A DNA stretch of 64,000 bases from Thermus sp. 2.9 (GCF_000794385.1 NZ_JTJB01000035.1:1-64000), one strand, 5' to 3'. Positions 1 through 9,242 are shown, numbered from the stretch's first letter. The notes: generated from the letters alone by a model not told the origin. Program-made: numbers and translations.

Positions 1-62
1 TCTCTCCCTTCTCCCGCCCCCTCCGGGGTACAAGGCAATTTACTAGGCAAGCCCAGCACGCC

Positions 63-91
63 TTGACCCTCTTGGGGGCAGGTGCTATCGT
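63..91 (+). promoter_or_regulatory. Promoter of the tRNA operon
   Basis: TTGACC (63-68) and TATCGT (86-91) are separated by 17 bp, close to the sigma-A consensus. The -10 lies 22 bp before the first tRNA. No other gene starts here, so this most likely drives the three tRNA genes. Confidence 0.65.
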
Positions 92-113
92 GGCCTCTGG
101 GGTGGCCAGGCCC

Positions 114-190
114 CGGGGCGTAGCGCAGGCCGGTAGCGCACCTGCTTTGGGAGCAGGGGGTCGCCCGTTCAAATCGGGCCGCCCCGACCA
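114..190 (+). tRNA. tRNA-Pro (anticodon TGG)
   Basis: Full cloverleaf of 77 nt. The acceptor arm CGGGGCG (114-120) pairs with CGCCCCG (180-186), followed by discriminator A and an encoded CCA. The anticodon loop contains TGG, and the T loop has the GTTCAAATC motif. It is the first of three tRNAs in a short cluster. Confidence 0.95.
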
Positions 191-191
191 C

Positions 192-267
192 GCGGGAGTA
201 GCTCAGTTGGTAGAGCATCGGCCTTCCAAGCCGAGGGTCGCGGGTTCGAGTCCCGTCTCCCGCTCCA
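192..267 (+). tRNA. tRNA-Gly (anticodon TCC)
   Basis: 76-nt cloverleaf. GCGGGAG pairs with CTCCCGC, followed by discriminator T and an encoded CCA. The anticodon loop CTTCCAA gives TCC, reading GGA/GGG glycine codons. It starts one base after tRNA-Pro ends. Confidence 0.95.
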
Positions 268-305
268 ACCGGCCGGGGTGGAGCGCCACCCCGGCCTCCT
301 TGCAT

Positions 306-381
306 GGGCCCGTAGCTCAGGGGACAGAGCAGCCGCCTTCTAAGCGGTAGGTCGGGGGTTCGAATCCCTCCGGGCCCGCCA
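306..381 (+). tRNA. tRNA-Arg (anticodon TCT)
   Basis: 76-nt cloverleaf. GGGCCCG pairs with CGGGCCC, followed by discriminator G and an encoded CCA. The loop CTTCTAA gives anticodon TCT. A tyrosine integrase gene ends 74 bp downstream and points at the tRNA, so the 3' end of this gene is the likely attachment site of an integrated element. Confidence 0.95.
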
Positions 382-400
382 AGACCAGAACACAAAGCTT

Positions 401-428
401 CACCCCCCGGTAGCGTGGCCGGGGGGTG
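401..428 (+). terminator. Rho-independent terminator of the tRNA operon
   Basis: Perfect 10-bp inverted repeat CACCCCCCGG (401-410) and CCGGGGGGTG (419-428) with an 8-nt loop, followed by GTTCTGTT. It lies 20 bp after the tRNA-Arg CCA. Confidence 0.75.
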
Positions 429-433
429 GTTCT

Positions 434-454
434 GTTAGCTTATGGTTAGCTTAT
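434..454. repeat. Tandem 10-bp direct repeat between integrase and tRNA-Arg
   Basis: GTTAGCTTAT occurs at 434-443 and again at 445-454, an 11-bp period of about one helical turn. It abuts the integrase stop codon on the side facing the putative tRNA att site. Arm-type integrase or excisionase sites are often short direct repeats in this position; that role is inferred. Confidence 0.5.
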
Positions 455-1635
455 CTAGGCCTGCCCTCGAGGGCCCACCAGGTCTTCTGGGTCCAGGACC
501 CAGCCCCGCCGCTCCTCCTCTAGGAGGTGCCGGTACACCCCTAGGGTGATGTTGGGGTTGGCGTGGCCCAACCGCTCTGAAACGAGCTCCAAGGGGGCCC
601 CGTGGGCCAGGAGGAGGCTCTCGTAGGTGTGGCGGAGGTCGTGGACGCGGAGGTGGGGGAGGCCGTACCTCTGGCAGATGCGGCGCAGGGTGTGGTTGGG
701 GGCGTTCACGTCCAGGGGTCGTTCAGGGTCGTTGCCGGGGAAGACCCAGTCTTCCGGAGGGGGCGGCGCTCCCAAGCGCTCAGTCCACCAGTCCCGGTAG
801 GCCCGAAGGCGCAGGAGGGTGGCTTGGGGGATGGGCACGACCCGGCGGCTCGTGGCCGTTTTGGGTTCGCTTATGGCGGCCTTGCTCCCTTCGTTGGTCC
901 AGACCCGCCGCACGTGAAGAAGGCCTTCCTCTAGGTCTACGTCCGCCCACTTTAGGCCTAGGGCTTCTCCCTTCCGCAACCCACAGGCCAGGCAGAGGAG
1001 GAGGACCAAAGCGGTGCGCCGGTCTGGGTGAGCGTCTAAGGCCTTGAGGAGGACCGCCACTTCTTCCCGCTCCAGGGTCTTGCCAGCCTTAGGTTTGCCG
1101 GCCCCTCGAGGGGGCTTCACCTTCACGGGGGCCACGGGGTTGCGGGCCACGAGCTCCAGGCTCACGGCTTCCTCAAAGAGGGCTCCCGCACCTTGGCCAC
1201 GGTGCGGGGGGAAAGCCCCCGCTCCATGAGGGCGCTCAGGACAGCCCGGATTTGGGTGGGTTGTACCCCTTGCAGGCGGCTAGAGCCCAAGGGGTCCTTG
1301 GCCAGGGGGTCTTTTAGGGAGGGGAGGGCGTAGGTGAGTTCTTGCCGGTACAGGTGGAGGGTTCTGTGGCGCACCTCACGGGCCTTCTGCTTGAGCCAGT
1401 TTTCCGCCCATTCCCGCAGGGTGAGGCTTTCGGGATTGAGGAGCAGACCCTTGAAGAGCTTGGCGGCCATCTCGGTTCGCCAGGCTTCCGCCTCCTTCTT
1501 GGTGGAGAAGGACCGGGTGAGCTTACGAGGCTTCCCCGTGGCCGGGTCGTGGCCCACGGTGATCTGGGCCACCCAGCGCTTTCTGGCCTTGTGGAAGAAA
1601 ACCGTGCCGGTGCCCTTGGCGGAACGCCTGGCCAT
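455..1635 (-). pseudogene. Tyrosine recombinase/integrase, frameshifted
   Basis: A phage-type tyrosine integrase would cut and join DNA at the tRNA-Arg att site. The N-terminal part (1162-1635) has the AP2-like and SAM-like DNA-binding region. The C-terminal part (455-1165) has the catalytic domain, with the HDLRHTY box, the LGHAN motif and the tyrosine in GVYRHL. The two are in different frames: one C appears to be missing near 1183, and restoring it gives a continuous VREALFEEAVSLEL junction. Joined length is about 390 aa, normal for the family. The gene points toward the tRNA, as expected for an int-att pair. It is a real mutation or a sequencing error. Confidence 0.85.
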
Positions 1636-1814
1636 CCTCCCCTCCTCTCGCGCTTTCCCATTATGCTCCCCTCTTGCCCCCGTGGCGGGGGCCTGCTACC
1701 CTGGGCTCGTGGCCCACAAGCGAATACCCCTTCGCGCCTGAGACGTCCTTGGGACCCCTCGAGGGGGAGGAAGAGGCCCGAAGAGGGCCGGAATGCGGCT
1801 TTAGGAGGTATACC

Positions 1815-2801
1815 GTGGGCGTTCCTTGGTACTTCCACCGTCCCCGTCTTTGGGAAAAGGACTGCGCCACCACCCTGGCTCGGCTTTGGGACGTTTGGGG
1901 CCTCTACAGGGGGCTTCACGAGAGGCCCCTCGAGGAGGGCGAGACCTGGGAGGACCGGGAGGAGGCCCTTCTGGTTTTCTGGTGCGACGAGTGGCTTGAC
2001 CTCTTTAACCTTTTGGAGGCGGCCTGGCGCAAGGGGTGCGGGTGGGAGGACGCGCGCCGCCTCCTCGAGGAGGCCCTGACCTACCCGCCCTTCCTCCGGG
2101 ACGTGGAGTATTGGCCCGGCTGGGTTGAGGGCTTCTTCCTCCACGCGGAGGCCCACGGGAAGGAGGTGGCCCTCGAGGCCCGGGCCAATCTGCTGGTGCA
2201 CATGGGCAAGCAAGCGCCCCACCTCACCGCCCTGCGCTTCCCAAAGGGGGTAGAGCCCCCTCCGCCTAACCCCCCTCTTGAGCACCTCGAGGCCTTCTGG
2301 AGGAGGTTGGAGGAGCAGACCCCGGCCCAGGAGGAGGCGGCGGTCTTCTACGTGGGCCTAGCCGCCCTCTTGGGCCTCTACCTCCACCCGGAGGAGGCGG
2401 AGGCCGCCCTCGCCCTGGGGCGGGAGGTGGCCGTGAAGCGGTGGCCCTGGCCCCTCCCCCCGAGCTTCCGCGTTTGGCTCGAGGGGGAAGGCCGCCTCCT
2501 CTACCCCTACCACCCCCTCTTGGTGGCCCGGAGGCGGGCCGCTTTTGTCTGGGAGTACCTGGCCCAGGGCAAGCCAGCCCGGGGGCTCTGGAAACGCCCC
2601 TTTCAGGACCTCCTTCCGCCCCTGGTGGCGGCGGCCAGGACGCACCCCCGGGGGGCGGGGGAGGTGGCCCGCGCGTTCCTGGCCCAGGGGGAGGAGGTAA
2701 GGGCGGGGTTCTTGAGGGAGGGGAGGGAAGAGGAAGCGGCCCTCCTGGAGCGGCTTCTTGAGCCCTTCGCCTCCTTGGCCGCCCTCGAGGGCGGACCCTA
2801 A
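1815..2801 (+). CDS. Uncharacterised helical protein in the integrase region
   Basis: I do not recognise this family. The start is GTG 1815, preceded by a strong AGGAGGT site at 1803-1809; a longer frame exists but lacks a ribosome site. The 328-aa product is rich in Trp, Leu, Glu and Arg, appears mostly alpha-helical, and has no signal peptide, membrane span or obvious catalytic motif. The N-terminus begins with GVPWYFHRPRLW. It sits alone between the integrase and an IS982-type element and ends 4 bp before the IS inverted repeat. The context suggests cargo of an integrated element, but it could equally be a host gene separated from its neighbours. Confidence 0.7.
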   Translation: MGVPWYFHRPRLWEKDCATTLARLWDVWGLYRGLHERPLEEGETWEDREEALLVFWCDEWLDLFNLLEAAWRKGCGWEDARRLLEEALTYPPFLRDVEYWPGWVEGFFLHAEAHGKEVALEARANLLVHMGKQAPHLTALRFPKGVEPPPPNPPLEHLEAFWRRLEEQTPAQEEAAVFYVGLAALLGLYLHPEEAEAALALGREVAVKRWPWPLPPSFRVWLEGEGRLLYPYHPLLVARRRAAFVWEYLAQGKPARGLWKRPFQDLLPPLVAAARTHPRGAGEVARAFLAQGEEVRAGFLREGREEEAALLERLLEPFASLAALEGGP

Positions 2802-2805
2802 CTTT

Positions 2806-3732
2806 ACCCAAGTTGCCACCTATTCTCTGCCTTGGGGATGCAAAAATAGAGGCCGCTAGGCTGAGAGAAACGATAGCGGCCTTCCGCATTATGGACGACC
2901 CGCTCCAGGCCATGGGCCACAAGGACGACCCCCAGACCAAGACCCCCTCCAGCGTCCTCCTCACCCTTTGCGTGGTCGCCGCCATGCACTTTGGGGGGAA
3001 CCACAGAAAGACCCCGGCCTTCGCCCGAGACTTCGCCCTCTTCTCCCACATCCCCTCCCCAAGCCGCTTCAGCCGGAGGATCCACCCCCTCAAGCCCTAC
3101 CTCCTGGCCTTCCTCAAAACGTGTTTGCCCTTCGGGCAAAGCAACCCCCTCCTCTCCCGCCTCTGGAAAGACCCGCGTCAAGCCCAGGGGTACGCCCTGG
3201 ATACCTTCCCCCTTCCCACCTGCGAAAACATCCGGGCCCAGAGGTCCAGGCTGACCCCGGGGCGGGTTTACCGGGGATACATCCCCAGCAAGCGGGTCTA
3301 CTTCCACGGCTTCAAGCCGCACTTGTTGGTGGACGACCGCCTCTTTGTGCACGAGGTGGGGTTGACCCTGGGGAGCGCGCATGACCTGAACTCCCTTTTT
3401 CTCCTGCCCCTAGAGGTGGAGGAGGGGAAGCCCCTTTATCTGGACCGGGGGTACGAGAGCCACGTGTGGGAGGAGGTGATGCGGGAGGCTATGGGGATAG
3501 AGGTGATGCCCATTCGCAAGCGGAGGAGCAAGCGGTATGTGCCTTGGTCGCAGTACTTGGCCATCCTGGGGCGGCGGGTGGTGGAGACGGTGGGGAGCAT
3601 GTCGCGCGGGCTCTTCCCTCGGCGCATCCACGCTGTGACCCAGGAGAGGTTTGTCCTGAAGGTGCTCAGCTTTGTCCTGGTCCACAACATCCGGCTTTTG
3701 GCACAGAGGATGGAGTAGGTGGCAACTTGGGT
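2806..3732 (+). mobile_element. IS982-family insertion sequence, 927 bp
   Basis: Perfect 17-bp terminal inverted repeats ACCCAAGTTGCCACCTA at 2806-2822 and 3716-3732 bracket one transposase gene. I see no flanking target duplication (left flank CTAACTTT, right flank TATCTTAA), which suggests later rearrangement or deletion at one side. The right end lies 13 bp before the first ATG of the cation ATPase. Confidence 0.85.
2891..3718 (+). CDS. IS982-family transposase
   Basis: DDE transposase that moves the surrounding IS. The frame is open from within the left repeat, but ATG 2891 is the first good start, giving 275 aa. Family features are the first acidic residue in LDTFPLPTC, the middle block KPLYLDRGYES and the C-terminal RRVVETVGSM segment, with a conserved SFVLVHN end. 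The reading frame is intact, so the element may be active. The stop codon lies inside the right inverted repeat. Confidence 0.85.
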   Translation: MDDPLQAMGHKDDPQTKTPSSVLLTLCVVAAMHFGGNHRKTPAFARDFALFSHIPSPSRFSRRIHPLKPYLLAFLKTCLPFGQSNPLLSRLWKDPRQAQGYALDTFPLPTCENIRAQRSRLTPGRVYRGYIPSKRVYFHGFKPHLLVDDRLFVHEVGLTLGSAHDLNSLFLLPLEVEEGKPLYLDRGYESHVWEEVMREAMGIEVMPIRKRRSKRYVPWSQYLAILGRRVVETVGSMSRGLFPRRIHAVTQERFVLKVLSFVLVHNIRLLAQRME

Positions 3733-3745
3733 TATCTTAAAGTCC

Positions 3746-6165
3746 ATGCGAGGGCTTTCCAGCGAGGAAGCGAGGCGCAGGCTCCAGGAGTTCGGACCCA
3801 ACGCCCTGCCGGAAGAGCCGGAGGAGCCCCTTTGGCAAAGGTTCCTGCGCCAATTCCAAAGTCCCCTCATCTACATCCTCCTCTTCGCCCTCGCCGTTGA
3901 CCTGGCCCTTTGGCTTGCCGAGGGGGCCCATGGCGTTCCCCTGGAGTCCTTGAGCATCCTGGTCATTCTCCTCCTGAACGCCGGGCTTGGCACCTTCCAG
4001 GAAAAACGCTCGGAGGAGGCTTTAAAGCGCCTGAAGGCCTTAGCGGAGCCCCTGGTCTACGTCCTCCGCGATGGCCGCTTTGTACGCCTGCCGAGCCGGG
4101 AACTAGTTCCTGGGGACGTGGTGCGTTTGGAGGCCGGGGACCGCATCCCCGCGGACGGCGTCTTGCTGGAAGGAAGCGGGGTCTTGGTGGACGAAAGCGT
4201 CCTCACCGGGGAAAGCGTGCCCGTGGAAAAGGGGGTGGGGGAGGAGGTCCACGCCGGGACCCTCCTCGTGCGGGGGCGGGCCCTTGTGGAGGTGACCCGC
4301 ACCGGGCTCAAAAGCGCCATGGGGCGCATCGCCGCCCTCCTCGCCGGGATGGAGGAGGAAAAAACCCCTTTAGAGCGCCGGCTCCACGCCTTCGGAAACC
4401 GGGTGGCGCGTTGGGTGCTTCTCCTCGCCCTGGCCCTGGTCCTCCTCGGCTTTTGGGTGGAGGGGTTTTCCGCCAAGGTGGTCCTCTTCGCCGTGGCCTT
4501 GGCGGTGGCGGCCGTGCCCGAGGGGCTTCCCGCCATCCTCACCTTGGCGTTGAGCCTGGGGATGGAGCGCATGGCCCGCCGCAAGGCGGTGGTGCGGCGC
4601 CTGGCCGCGGTGGAGGCCTTGGGGAGCGTGACGGTGATCGCCACGGACAAGACGGGCACCCTCACGGAAAACCGCATGGAGGTGGAAAGCGTGGTGGGCC
4701 CAGACCCCGAAGGGGCCCTCCTCGCCATGGTGCTCTGCAACGACGCCGATCTCGCCACGGGGGCGGGGGATCCCTTGGAGCTCGGCCTCCTTCGCTACGC
4801 CGCCAAGGCCGGCTTGGACGTGGAGCGGCTTAGGCGGGAGTACCCCCGCCTTTCCGAGCGCCCCTTTGACAGCGCCTGGAAGTACATGCGGGTGACCACG
4901 CCAAAGGGGAGCTACCTCAAGGGGGCGCCCGAGGCCCTGATCCCCAGGCTTGCCCTCCCTGAGCAGGAAAAGGCCCGCCTCCTGCAGGAGGCGGAGGCCC
5001 ACGCCGCCAAGGGGTACCGGGTATTGGCCCTGGCCTTTGGCGAAGGTGAGCGGGAGGAAGGCCTCCGCTTCCTCGGCTTCGTTTTGCTCCTGGACCCACC
5101 CCGGCCCGAGGTGCCCGAGGCCATGCGCCGGATCCTGGAGGCGGGGGTACGGGTGGTGATGGTCACGGGGGACCACCCCGCCACCGCTCTGGCCATTGCC
5201 CGGCGCATCGGCCTTCCGGTGGAAACGGTGGCCACGGGGGAGGACCTCGAGGACCTCTGCGATGAGGACCTGTTAGAGGTGGACGTGTTTGCCCGGGTGA
5301 AGCCGGAGCAAAAGCTACGGATTGTGGACGCCCTTCAAAGGGCGGGGGAGGTGGTGGCCATGACCGGGGACGGGGTGAACGACGCCCCGGCCCTCAAGCG
5401 GGCGGACGTGGGGGTGGCCATGGGCGAGCGGGGCTCGGAGGTGAGCCGGGAGGTGGCGGATCTGGTCCTTCTGGACGACAACTTCGCCACCCTGGTGGCC
5501 GCCATTGAGGAGGGGCGGAGCATCTACGAGAACATCCAGAAGTTCCTCCGCTTTCTCTTCTCCACCAACCTCTCGGAAATCCTGGTGGTGGCGGCGGGCA
5601 TGGTCTCGCCGCTATCTTGGGCTTGAGGGACGCCGCCGGCCACCTCCTCTTGCCCCTCACGGCGGTGCAGATCCTCTGGATTAACCTGGTGACGGACGGC
5701 CTCCCCGCCCTGGCCCTGGCCCTGGACCAAAACCCCGGGGTGCTTAGGCGCCCCCCGCGGCCCAAGGAAAGCCCGCTTCTGGACGGGCCTTCTCTGCGCT
5801 TTGTCCTCCTCACGGGGGGGGTGAAGGCGGGGCTCGCCCTGGGCCTTCTCGCCCTTCTTCCCCTCTGGGTGGGGGTGGAGGCGGCCCGGAGCACCACCTT
5901 CCACTTCATGGCCGTGGGGCAGCTCTTCTTCGCCTACGCCGCCCGGCACACCGAGCTCGTCCCCCTACCGAACCCCTACCTACACGGGGCCGTGGCCCTG
6001 GGGATTTTGGCGCAGCTCGCCCTGGGCACCTGGTTCCCAGGGCTCGTGGAGGCGGTGCCCCTTCCCCCTTGGCTTTGGGGGGGGGTGATCGCCCTGGCCC
6101 TTCTGGCCTGGGGCCTGGCGGAGGCGGTGGACCGGCTAGTATGGCGAAAGGAGGTGTTGCGGTGA
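3746..6165 (+). pseudogene. P-type cation-transporting ATPase, frameshifted
   Basis: P2-type ATPase that would export a cation such as Ca2+ across the inner membrane. Visible features are the N-terminal cation-ATPase domain (GLSSEEARRRLQEFGPN), the actuator TGES, the membrane PEGLP motif, the DKTGTLT phosphorylation site, and TGDGVNDAP in the hinge. One base is missing near 5603-5606: the first frame stops at 5626 after LFSTNLSEIL, and the last four membrane helices (LTAVQILWINLVTDGLPA onward) continue in the next frame to 6165. The N-terminus starts just after the IS and may be slightly shortened. The stop overlaps the CBS gene by GTGA. Confidence 0.85.
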
Positions 6166-6612
6166 AGGCGAAGGACGTGATGGTAAGTCCGGTGGTGAGC
6201 GTGCCCCTAGGCGCCACCTTGGACCAGGTGGCGCGGCTCATGGTGGAGCGGCGCATTGGAAGCGTGCTGGTGGTGGACGGGCAAGGTAAGCTGGTGGGCG
6301 TCGTCACGGAAACGGACTTCCTCAAGGAGCGGGGGATCCCCTTTTCCACCTACCGGGCCCCCATGCTCTTGGGCCGCTTTCTGGACGGGGCGGGAATAGA
6401 GCGGATCCTGGAGGAGGCCCGCACCACCCGGGTGGAGGAGATCATGACCGCCCCAGTGCACGCCGTGGGCCCCGAGGAGCCCTTGGCCCGAGTTTTGGAC
6501 CTCATGCTCACCTACGACATCAACCACGTGCCCGTGGTGGACGAGGGGGGGCAAGCCCGTTGGCATCATCTCCCGCTTTGACCTCCTAAGGCTCCTCCAG
6601 GCCCGCCTATGA
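6162..6612 (+). pseudogene. CBS-domain protein, frameshifted near the C-terminus
   Basis: Two tandem CBS domains, which usually bind adenine nucleotides and act as sensors. GTG 6162 follows an AAGGAGGT site and overlaps the ATPase stop as GTGA. The first domain runs from MVSPVVSVP to GVVTETDFLKERG, the second from IMTAPVHAV onward. A run of seven G at 6545-6551 is one base too long; with six, the frame continues as GGKPVGIISRFDLLRLLQ and stops at 6612, overlapping the next gene by ATGA. The coupled trio suggests a cation-handling operon. The frameshift may be an artefact. Confidence 0.8.
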
Positions 6613-7031
6613 CCGGGCTCGCTTTCTTGGGCGTGGCCTTGGTGGTCTTCGCCGAGGCGCGGGTGGCCCACTAGGGGGACGCCCTGGCGGAGAAGCGGGG
6701 CTGGGGCCGGGCCTGGGCGGGGGCCGCCACCTCCCTGCCCGAGGTGGTGGCGACATTGAGCGCCGCCCGGATTGGAGCCTTTGACCTGGCGGTGGGGAAC
6801 GTCCTGGGCTCCCACCTCTTCAACGCCCTCATCCTGGCCTGGCACGACCTCCTTTACCCCCAGGTCCTTTTTCCCGGAGGCCCACGAGAGCCACCCGCCA
6901 GCGCTTCTCGTCGCCTTGGCCATGTAGGGCGTGGTCTTGGAGGGGATGAGCTACCAGGCCGTGCGCAAGCTGGCCGTGATGCCCTGGCCCTTTACCTCCT
7001 CGGGCTTCTTTGGCTTTACGCCCTGCGGTGA
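6609..7031 (+). pseudogene. Sodium/calcium exchanger-family membrane protein, degraded
   Basis: Remnant of a Na+/Ca2+ exchanger-type antiporter. Recognisable pieces include GDALAEKRGWGRAW, ATSLPEVVATLSAARIG and DLAVGNVLGSHLFNALIL (the alpha-repeat region), and a C-terminal LALYLLGLLWLYALR in another frame. It has an in-frame TAG at 6672, a second TAG near 6926, at least one frameshift around 6875, and missing segments. Stop substitutions and deletions make this genuine decay rather than miscalled runs. Its 3' end overlaps the convergent usp gene by 16 bp. Confidence 0.75.
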
Positions 7032-7456
7032 GGCACCACCAGGACGGGCTTGGGGCTTTTGCGCACCACCTCGAGGGCCACGCTCCCCAGGAGCACGCTG
7101 TCAAGCCCCGTGCGGCCGTGGCTGCCCATGACGATGAGGTCGTGTCGTTCCGCCTCTTTTAGGATCACTTCCGCCGCCCGGCCCTCCAGTAGGTGGGCCT
7201 CAAAAGCTACCTCCAGCTCCTCCGCCAGGTGGGTTCCCCGGTCCAGGGCCTGAAGCCCCACCTGGCGCAGGTCCTCTAGGAGGGCGCGGTGGTAGGGAAG
7301 GGTTTCCGGGCCCAAAAGGAGCTTGGGCCCTAAGGGCTCCAAAACGTAAAGGAAGCTGACCTTGGCCCCCAGGGCCTTGGCCAAGCGGAGGCCTTCCTCG
7401 AGGCCAACCTCGGCGGCCTCGCTCCCATCCGTGGGCAACAAGAGGCGCTTATACAT
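7016..7456 (-). CDS. Universal stress protein (UspA family)
   Basis: 146-aa cytoplasmic USP. It begins with the family-typical MYKRLLLPTDGSEAA and carries the ATP-binding pattern G-x2-G-x9-G-S in MGSHGRTGLDSVLLGS, so it is of the nucleotide-binding subclass. The C-terminal strand VLVVPH is also typical. It lies 3 nt downstream of RNase J on the same strand and is probably cotranscribed with it. The exact stress role is unknown. Confidence 0.9.
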   Translation of the reverse strand: MYKRLLLPTDGSEAAEVGLEEGLRLAKALGAKVSFLYVLEPLGPKLLLGPETLPYHRALLEDLRQVGLQALDRGTHLAEELEVAFEAHLLEGRAAEVILKEAERHDLIVMGSHGRTGLDSVLLGSVALEVVRKSPKPVLVVPHRRA

Positions 7457-7459
7457 CCC

Positions 7460-9187
7460 TTACCCCTCAATGACCACGGGCAGGATCACGGGGTCGCGGC
7501 CCGTGGCCTTCTTCAAGAACTTCTTCACCGGGTAGTAGATGTCGTCCCGGATGCGCTCCAAAGGCTTTTTCTCCCGCACGCCGTTTTGCAAAGCCTCTAG
7601 GGCCATGCGCCGCACCTCCCCCAAAAGCCTTTCCCCCGCCTTCACGAAGCCCCGGGACACCACCTCCACCACCGGGTCCTCCCCCGCCAGGGCGGTGATG
7701 ACCACCAGGCCCTCCTCCGCCATGTGGCGCCGGTCGGCCAGGATCTCCTCGGTGATGTCCCCCACGCCCAGGCCGTCCACGTAAAGCACCCCGTGGGGCA
7801 CCTCCCCCGCCTTCTCAAAGGTGTCCCGGGTGAGGCGGTACACGGCCCCGTTTTCCCCGATCAAGGTCTTCTCGGGCGGACGGCTCATCCCCTCCGCCAG
7901 CCACTTGAAGTTCACTTGATGGCGCACCTCCCCGTGCCACGGGAGGAAGAAGCGGGGGGTGGTGAGGTTCAAGATGAGCTTGAGCTCCTCCTGGGAGGCG
8001 TGGCCCGAGGCGTGGACCTTGTAGGTGGGGGGGTAGAGGACGTACGCCCCCAGGGCGTACAGGCGGTTGATGACCCGGTTCACCGCCTCCTCGTTGCCGG
8101 GGATGGGGCTAGAGGAAAGGATCACCGTGTCCCCGGGCTTGATGGCCATCTTGGCGTGCCCCTCAAAGGCCAGGCGGTGGAGGACGGACATGGGCTGGCC
8201 CTGGCTTCCCGTGGCCAGGATGAGGACCTGGTGGTCGGGGAGGTCCTTCACCTCCTCCAGGGTGTAGAGGCGGTCCTTCACCTTGAGGTAGCCCAGCTCC
8301 ATGGCGATGCGGCTGAACTTGAGCATGCTCCGCCCCTCCATGGCCACCTTGCGCCCGTACTTCTCCGCCGCCCAGATCACCGACTGGATGCGGTGGATGT
8401 GGCTGGCGAAGGTGGTGACGAAGACCCGCCCCGGGGCGCGGCCGATGACCCGGTCCAGCTCCTTGGCGATCTCCATCTCGCTCGGGGTGTAGCCGGGCCG
8501 CTCGGCGTTGGTGGCGTCGGCGATGAGGAGCAAAACCCCTTCCGCCCCCGCCTGGGCCACCTTGGCCAGGTGGGAGACCTTGCCGTCAATGGGCGTGGCG
8601 TCCAGCTTGAAGTCCCCGGTGTGAACGATGGTGCCGATGGGGGTGCGGATCACCACCCCGGAGTTGTCGGGGATGGAGTGGGTCATGCGGAAGAGGTCCA
8701 GGTTGAAGTACCGCCCCACCTGGATGCGGTCGTCGGGGGAGACCTCCTTCAGGTTGAAGGCCCCGGGCCTCAGGCCAAACTCCTCCAGCTTGCCCTTCAA
8801 AAGCCCCAGGGTGAGCTTGGCCCCGTAGATGGGCACGGGGCTTTCCTTGCCGAAGACCATGGGCAGGATGAAGGGGAGGCCTCCGATGTGGTCCTCGTGG
8901 CCGTGGGTGAGGACCCAGGCCTTGATGCGGTGGCGGTTTTCCACCAGGTAGTCCACCCGGGGGATGAGGAGGTCCACCCCGGGCATCCCCTCGTCGGGGA
9001 AGGCTAATCCCCCGTCCAGGACGAAGATTTCCTCGCGGAAGCGAAAGGCGGTGATGTTCTTGCCGATCTCCCCCATCCCCCCCAAGGGGATGATCTCCAC
9101 GGCGTCCTGGGGGCCGCTTGCGGCAACCGGGGTCTCTTGCGGCCGCTTCTTGCGCCTCCTCCTGGGCTTGCGTTCTTGCGTTTCCAT
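7460..9187 (-). CDS. rnj: Ribonuclease J
   Basis: Metallo-beta-lactamase/beta-CASP ribonuclease with 5'-3' exo- and endonuclease activity in mRNA decay and rRNA maturation. The 575-aa length is normal. It has a basic N-terminal tail (PRRRRKKRP), the zinc motif THGHEDHIGG, downstream metal ligands HTGDFK, the beta-CASP region, and the C-terminal dimerisation domain. GGGAGGT precedes ATG 9187. It follows pnp on the same strand with a 55-bp gap, giving an RNA-decay cluster rpsO-pnp-rnj-usp. Confidence 0.95.
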   Translation of the reverse strand: METQERKPRRRRKKRPQETPVAASGPQDAVEIIPLGGMGEIGKNITAFRFREEIFVLDGGLAFPDEGMPGVDLLIPRVDYLVENRHRIKAWVLTHGHEDHIGGLPFILPMVFGKESPVPIYGAKLTLGLLKGKLEEFGLRPGAFNLKEVSPDDRIQVGRYFNLDLFRMTHSIPDNSGVVIRTPIGTIVHTGDFKLDATPIDGKVSHLAKVAQAGAEGVLLLIADATNAERPGYTPSEMEIAKELDRVIGRAPGRVFVTTFASHIHRIQSVIWAAEKYGRKVAMEGRSMLKFSRIAMELGYLKVKDRLYTLEEVKDLPDHQVLILATGSQGQPMSVLHRLAFEGHAKMAIKPGDTVILSSSPIPGNEEAVNRVINRLYALGAYVLYPPTYKVHASGHASQEELKLILNLTTPRFFLPWHGEVRHQVNFKWLAEGMSRPPEKTLIGENGAVYRLTRDTFEKAGEVPHGVLYVDGLGVGDITEEILADRRHMAEEGLVVITALAGEDPVVEVVSRGFVKAGERLLGEVRRMALEALQNGVREKKPLERIRDDIYYPVKKFLKKATGRDPVILPVVIEG

Positions 9188-9242
9188 AAACCTCCCATCT
9201 TCCCGGCTAGGCCGGGGTTACGGCTTGGGGAACCCCCAGGGG

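Noticed and set aside
63-350. 95-aa frame over the tRNA cluster
   Set aside because: It translates three tRNA genes; VAQLVEHRP-type peptides are typical false calls over tRNAs.
2801-3746. Target-site duplication for the first IS
   Set aside because: I compared the 6-9 bp outside both inverted repeats (CTAACTTT and TATCTTAA) and found no convincing direct repeat.
7724-9007. 427-aa open frame antisense to RNase J
   Set aside because: Shadow of a certain gene; no ribosome site or recognisable domain.
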